Assembly (NCBI GenBank): GCA_001595915.1
Contig: LSSG01000075.1
Span: forward strand, 1 to 53,493
DNA length: 53,493 bases
Direction of reading: 5' to 3'
Source of the DNA: Thermoplasmatales archaeon SG8-52-3
Lineage (GTDB): Archaea; Thermoplasmatota; E2; DHVEG-1
Under the pieces are notes generated by a model that was given only the letters and a program-made list of their open reading frames with translations, did no database searches and was not told the origin of the DNA. The translations under genes and the position numbers were made by a program. Positions 51,636-53,493 of this stretch are shown in pieces. How positions within the stretch are numbered: position 1 is the first letter of the stretch; every line of letters starts with the position of its first letter.

Positions 51636-52724
51636 TCATATATTTAATAGCTTTTTAACCCAGAAATCACAACCAACAATCTTACCTGCAAAAGGGGCAA
51701 ACTTGAAATCTTTAATAATTGCTAAAGTACTTAGGCTATATGTTCTAATAATGGGATCTTCTGCAATCCATTGATTTTCTTTTAAAATTTGAAATATCTG
51801 CATTTGATCTGTTTTATAATGGTCATAATCTTTGTATATTGAAATCATAACAGCTTCAAATCTTCTACTAGCAAAAAAAACAGTAGAATTACTCATTAAA
51901 GATGCTGCCTCATCGTCATCTAAGTTTGGTGGATTGCGCGGGTCAAATCTTATATGATAAAATCCTAAAATTTCAAAACCTAGTTTTATAAAATTTGGAA
52001 TAATTAATTTGCTCATAAGATTTGTATCCTCAAATTTCCTTCTTAAACGAGAAATAGTATGTCTAGAAACTCCTAAATCTCTACCAATTTCACTATCAGC
52101 TAGGTCAGGATAGCTAATTAACATACAATATGCATTTTTTTCTGTATCCGAAAATATACTTGTTTCTTTGTTACCAAAATTAATATTCTCAATTTGTTGT
52201 TCTTCTTTAAATTCTAAACCGAAATAATAATTAAGTAACGGACCAAAATCAAAAAAGCGATATATTTTACTAATTTCAAAAGGAAAAACTACCATATTTG
52301 GGTATTCCTCTTCTAAAAGTCCACGTCCCCCAAATGTTTGTGTCCTTATATCATTAATTCTCCCAATTGTTGCATAATCTTTTGATAGACTTAAAGAAAA
52401 ACCCTTATCTTGTTCACCCACTGAAAAAAATATTTCATCAAAAACTTCAATTGCTTCCTCAGTGATCACAACTCTTTCTGGTAGTGGAATTAACAAACTA
52501 AATTGGGAATAAATCACCACAAGCATTTCACAGCCCATACTTTGAAGTTTGGGAATTATCAATTTTTTAACATATTCATTATTTTTTAAACGTAATCTTA
52601 TCGATGTTACTGTTGAGTGTTTCAAATCAAGTTTCTTGGATAGTTCTTTATCTGTCATACTTGGAAATTTTACTAGTCCATATAGTACCAATTTTTCCCG
52701 TTTTGTTAATTCAAATTGATACAT
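51636..52724 (-). CDS. Transcriptional regulator with two Lrp/AsnC-like winged-helix modules
   Basis: I place the start at ATG 52724 (362 residues), because a TATA box lies 20-28 bp upstream; the track's start adds 27 residues upstream of that box. The protein contains two related halves: a winged helix YQFELTKREKLVLYGLVKFP...KKLDLKHSTVTSIRLRL (residues 1-60), and again FSDTEKNAYCMLISYP...RDLGVSRHTISRLRRKF (about 195-250). Each is followed by a similar sensor-like domain (VKKLIIPKLQSMG and MSKLIIPNFIKLG). It is an internal duplication, so one chain could contact both halves of an operator. It faces sucCD on one side and the Fe-S gene on the other, likely targets. Confidence 0.75.
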   Translation of the reverse strand: MYQFELTKREKLVLYGLVKFPSMTDKELSKKLDLKHSTVTSIRLRLKNNEYVKKLIIPKLQSMGCEMLVVIYSQFSLLIPLPERVVITEEAIEVFDEIFFSVGEQDKGFSLSLSKDYATIGRINDIRTQTFGGRGLLEEEYPNMVVFPFEISKIYRFFDFGPLLNYYFGLEFKEEQQIENINFGNKETSIFSDTEKNAYCMLISYPDLADSEIGRDLGVSRHTISRLRRKFEDTNLMSKLIIPNFIKLGFEILGFYHIRFDPRNPPNLDDDEAASLMSNSTVFFASRRFEAVMISIYKDYDHYKTDQMQIFQILKENQWIAEDPIIRTYSLSTLAIIKDFKFAPFAGKIVGCDFWVKKLLNI

Positions 52725-52743
52725 GTTATTAATAATGTGCATT

Positions 52744-52752
52744 ATGTATAAA
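52744..52752 (-). promoter_or_regulatory. TATA box for the two-winged-helix regulator (leaderless)
   Basis: On the minus strand ATTTATACA lies 20-28 nt before the ATG at 52724, which predicts transcription starting at or near that ATG. No Shine-Dalgarno is seen there. This decides against the longer ORF-track start. Confidence 0.5.
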
Positions 52753-52876
52753 TACTTTGTTCTCAATTTAACGAAAATTAAACAAAAAAACGATAATAAG
52801 AGCAAAAAAACATTGATAAGTTATCAAAATATTGAAATTACATCAATAAAATGTTATTATGATATTTTACCAAAAA

Positions 52877-52886
52877 CTATATAAAA
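52877..52886 (+). promoter_or_regulatory. TATA box upstream of the small ORF and Fe-S protein
   Basis: CTATATAAAA lies about 25-34 bp before the ATG at 52911. It predicts a transcript starting near 52908, which would cover the small ORF and the Fe-S gene. The stretch 52806-52876 is AT-rich and shows nothing further. Confidence 0.5.
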
Positions 52887-52910
52887 TATTAGTTACATAT
52901 ATTTTTTGTA

Positions 52911-53039
52911 ATGGGAGGAGCCATCTTGGCAAGAATCCATATGGATTATAAGATACCTGGAGGTATTATAATCATAAAAAATCTTAATAGATTTTTTCCT
53001 AGCATTTTTAAAAATATTTCAAAATTTTATGGAGATTAA
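52911..53039 (+). CDS. Possible small leader-type gene before the Fe-S protein
   Basis: An intact 42-codon frame runs from ATG 52911 (or from TTG 52926, which follows GGAGGAG by five bases) to the TAA at 53037. The peptide contains an Ile-rich centre (PGGIIIIKNLNRFF) and a basic, aromatic tail (FKNISKFYGD). It ends three bases before the ATG of the Fe-S gene, and GGAG near its end could serve that gene, so translation would be coupled. There is no known family; it is too short for certainty and not in the ORF track. Confidence 0.35.
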   Translation: MGGAILARIHMDYKIPGGIIIIKNLNRFFPSIFKNISKFYGD

Positions 53040-53042
53040 ACC

Positions 53043-53493
53043 ATGATTAAAGAAGGGCAAGTCCTCATGGAAAAGTCAAAAACATCAAAAGCAAAGGATA
53101 TTAAAGAAAAAGAAGGAACGGTTGAAGTTTTTATAATGGGAAAAAGCTACAAGGTTCCTGCAGGCCTTACAATAATGAAAGCTTTAGAATATGCAGGATA
53201 TCGATATATCAGAGGATGTGGATGTAGAGCTGGTTTTTGTGGTGCATGCTCAACTATTTATAGGAAAGAGGATGAACAAAAATTAGGTTTTGATCTTGCA
53301 TGTCAAAAAGTTGTAGAAGATAAAATGTATCTTGTTCAACTTCCATTTGTTCCTGCATCAAAAGCAGAATATGATATAGATAAGATTGTACCAAAAGAGA
53401 GTACAATAATGGAAATATACCCTGAAATTGCTCGCTGTGTGTCTTGTAATACTTGTACTAAATCCTGCCCTCAAGATATTGAGGTAATGAAAT
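53043..53493 (+). CDS. 2Fe-2S/4Fe-4S electron-transfer protein (3' end outside window)
   Basis: The visible 150 residues begin with a basic tail and a ferredoxin-like 2Fe-2S domain: MGKSYKVPAGLTIMKALEYAG, then CGCRAGFCGAC and a later LACQ. They continue into a second domain with CVSCNTCTKSCPQDIEVMK, the start of a 4Fe-4S site as in SdhB/FrdB/TfrB-like and some heterodisulfide-reductase-linked proteins. It probably carries electrons to a flavoprotein subunit encoded just outside the window. Proximity to sucCD would suit fumarate/succinate chemistry, but the partner is not visible. GGAG precedes the ATG. Confidence 0.85.
   Translation, partial: MIKEGQVLMEKSKTSKAKDIKEKEGTVEVFIMGKSYKVPAGLTIMKALEYAGYRYIRGCGCRAGFCGACSTIYRKEDEQKLGFDLACQKVVEDKMYLVQLPFVPASKAEYDIDKIVPKESTIMEIYPEIARCVSCNTCTKSCPQDIEVMK

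Noticed and set aside
52725-52805. 27-residue N-terminal extension of the regulator in the ORF track
   Set aside because: It lies over and upstream of a TATA box that predicts transcription from about 52724; the added residues (LLLSFFCLIFVKLRTKYL) do not match the domain.

Overview
The window looks like a chromosomal piece of a low-GC euryarchaeon. Most likely it is an uncultured, protein-fermenting Thermoplasmatota-type sediment lineage; this placement is inferred, since no rRNA is present. Archaeal traits are TATA boxes about 25 nt before several starts (some transcripts apparently leaderless), a euryarchaeal FlaC/FlaD-FlaF-FlaG-FlaH-FlaI-FlaJ archaellum operon with class III signal-peptide archaellins, archaeal pantoate kinase next to CoaBC, an Hjc-like resolvase, four-subunit 2-oxoacid:ferredoxin oxidoreductase and a tungsten aldehyde oxidoreductase. 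I saw no tRNA, rRNA, CRISPR array or insertion sequence.

Layout. 1-8.4 kb: a truncated response regulator, a membrane-anchored winged-helix regulator, secreted or membrane proteins, a B12-type radical SAM enzyme, endonuclease III, a small winged-helix regulator, a PGF-CTERM-like surface protein and a lipoprotein. 8.6-25.8 kb: a scattered archaellum region. Four archaellin genes (+) run towards a pyrophosphate-type phosphofructokinase (-) and the eight-gene flaC-D-F-G-H-I-I'-J operon (-), which contains two FlaI paralogs. Behind the operon lie a PAS/coiled-coil protein, an archaellin fused to an N-terminal Sm-like domain, a diverged archaellin-like protein and a long coiled-coil protein. 25.9-36.3 kb: a Na+/solute symporter translationally coupled to a secreted C45-like hydrolase/PQQ-propeller protein, a Zn-ribbon protein, two CBS proteins, an Hjc-like nuclease, UspA, CoaBC and pantoate kinase, and a LEA-2 protein. 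36.4-38.8 kb: a four-gene operon of two half-size MgtE channels and two PhoU/TrkA-C proteins. 38.8-53.5 kb: energy metabolism, with PorBADC and a thiamine-binding protein; divergently an unknown 424-aa protein, a homoserine dehydrogenase family protein, AOR and an aminotransferase; then an OPT peptide transporter, SucCD, a two-winged-helix regulator and a truncated 2Fe-2S/4Fe-4S protein.

Together the metabolic genes fit peptide uptake, transamination, ferredoxin-dependent oxidation to acyl-CoA, and ATP synthesis by acyl-CoA ligase. The most unusual item is the Sm-like domain placed in front of an archaellin signal peptide: prepilin-peptidase processing would release an 83-residue cytoplasmic domain for each archaellin matured. 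Other strong points are the tandem FlaI paralogs with different nucleotide-site motifs, the hydrolase/propeller/symporter pair, the split MgtE operon and the unknown 424-aa enzyme-like protein.
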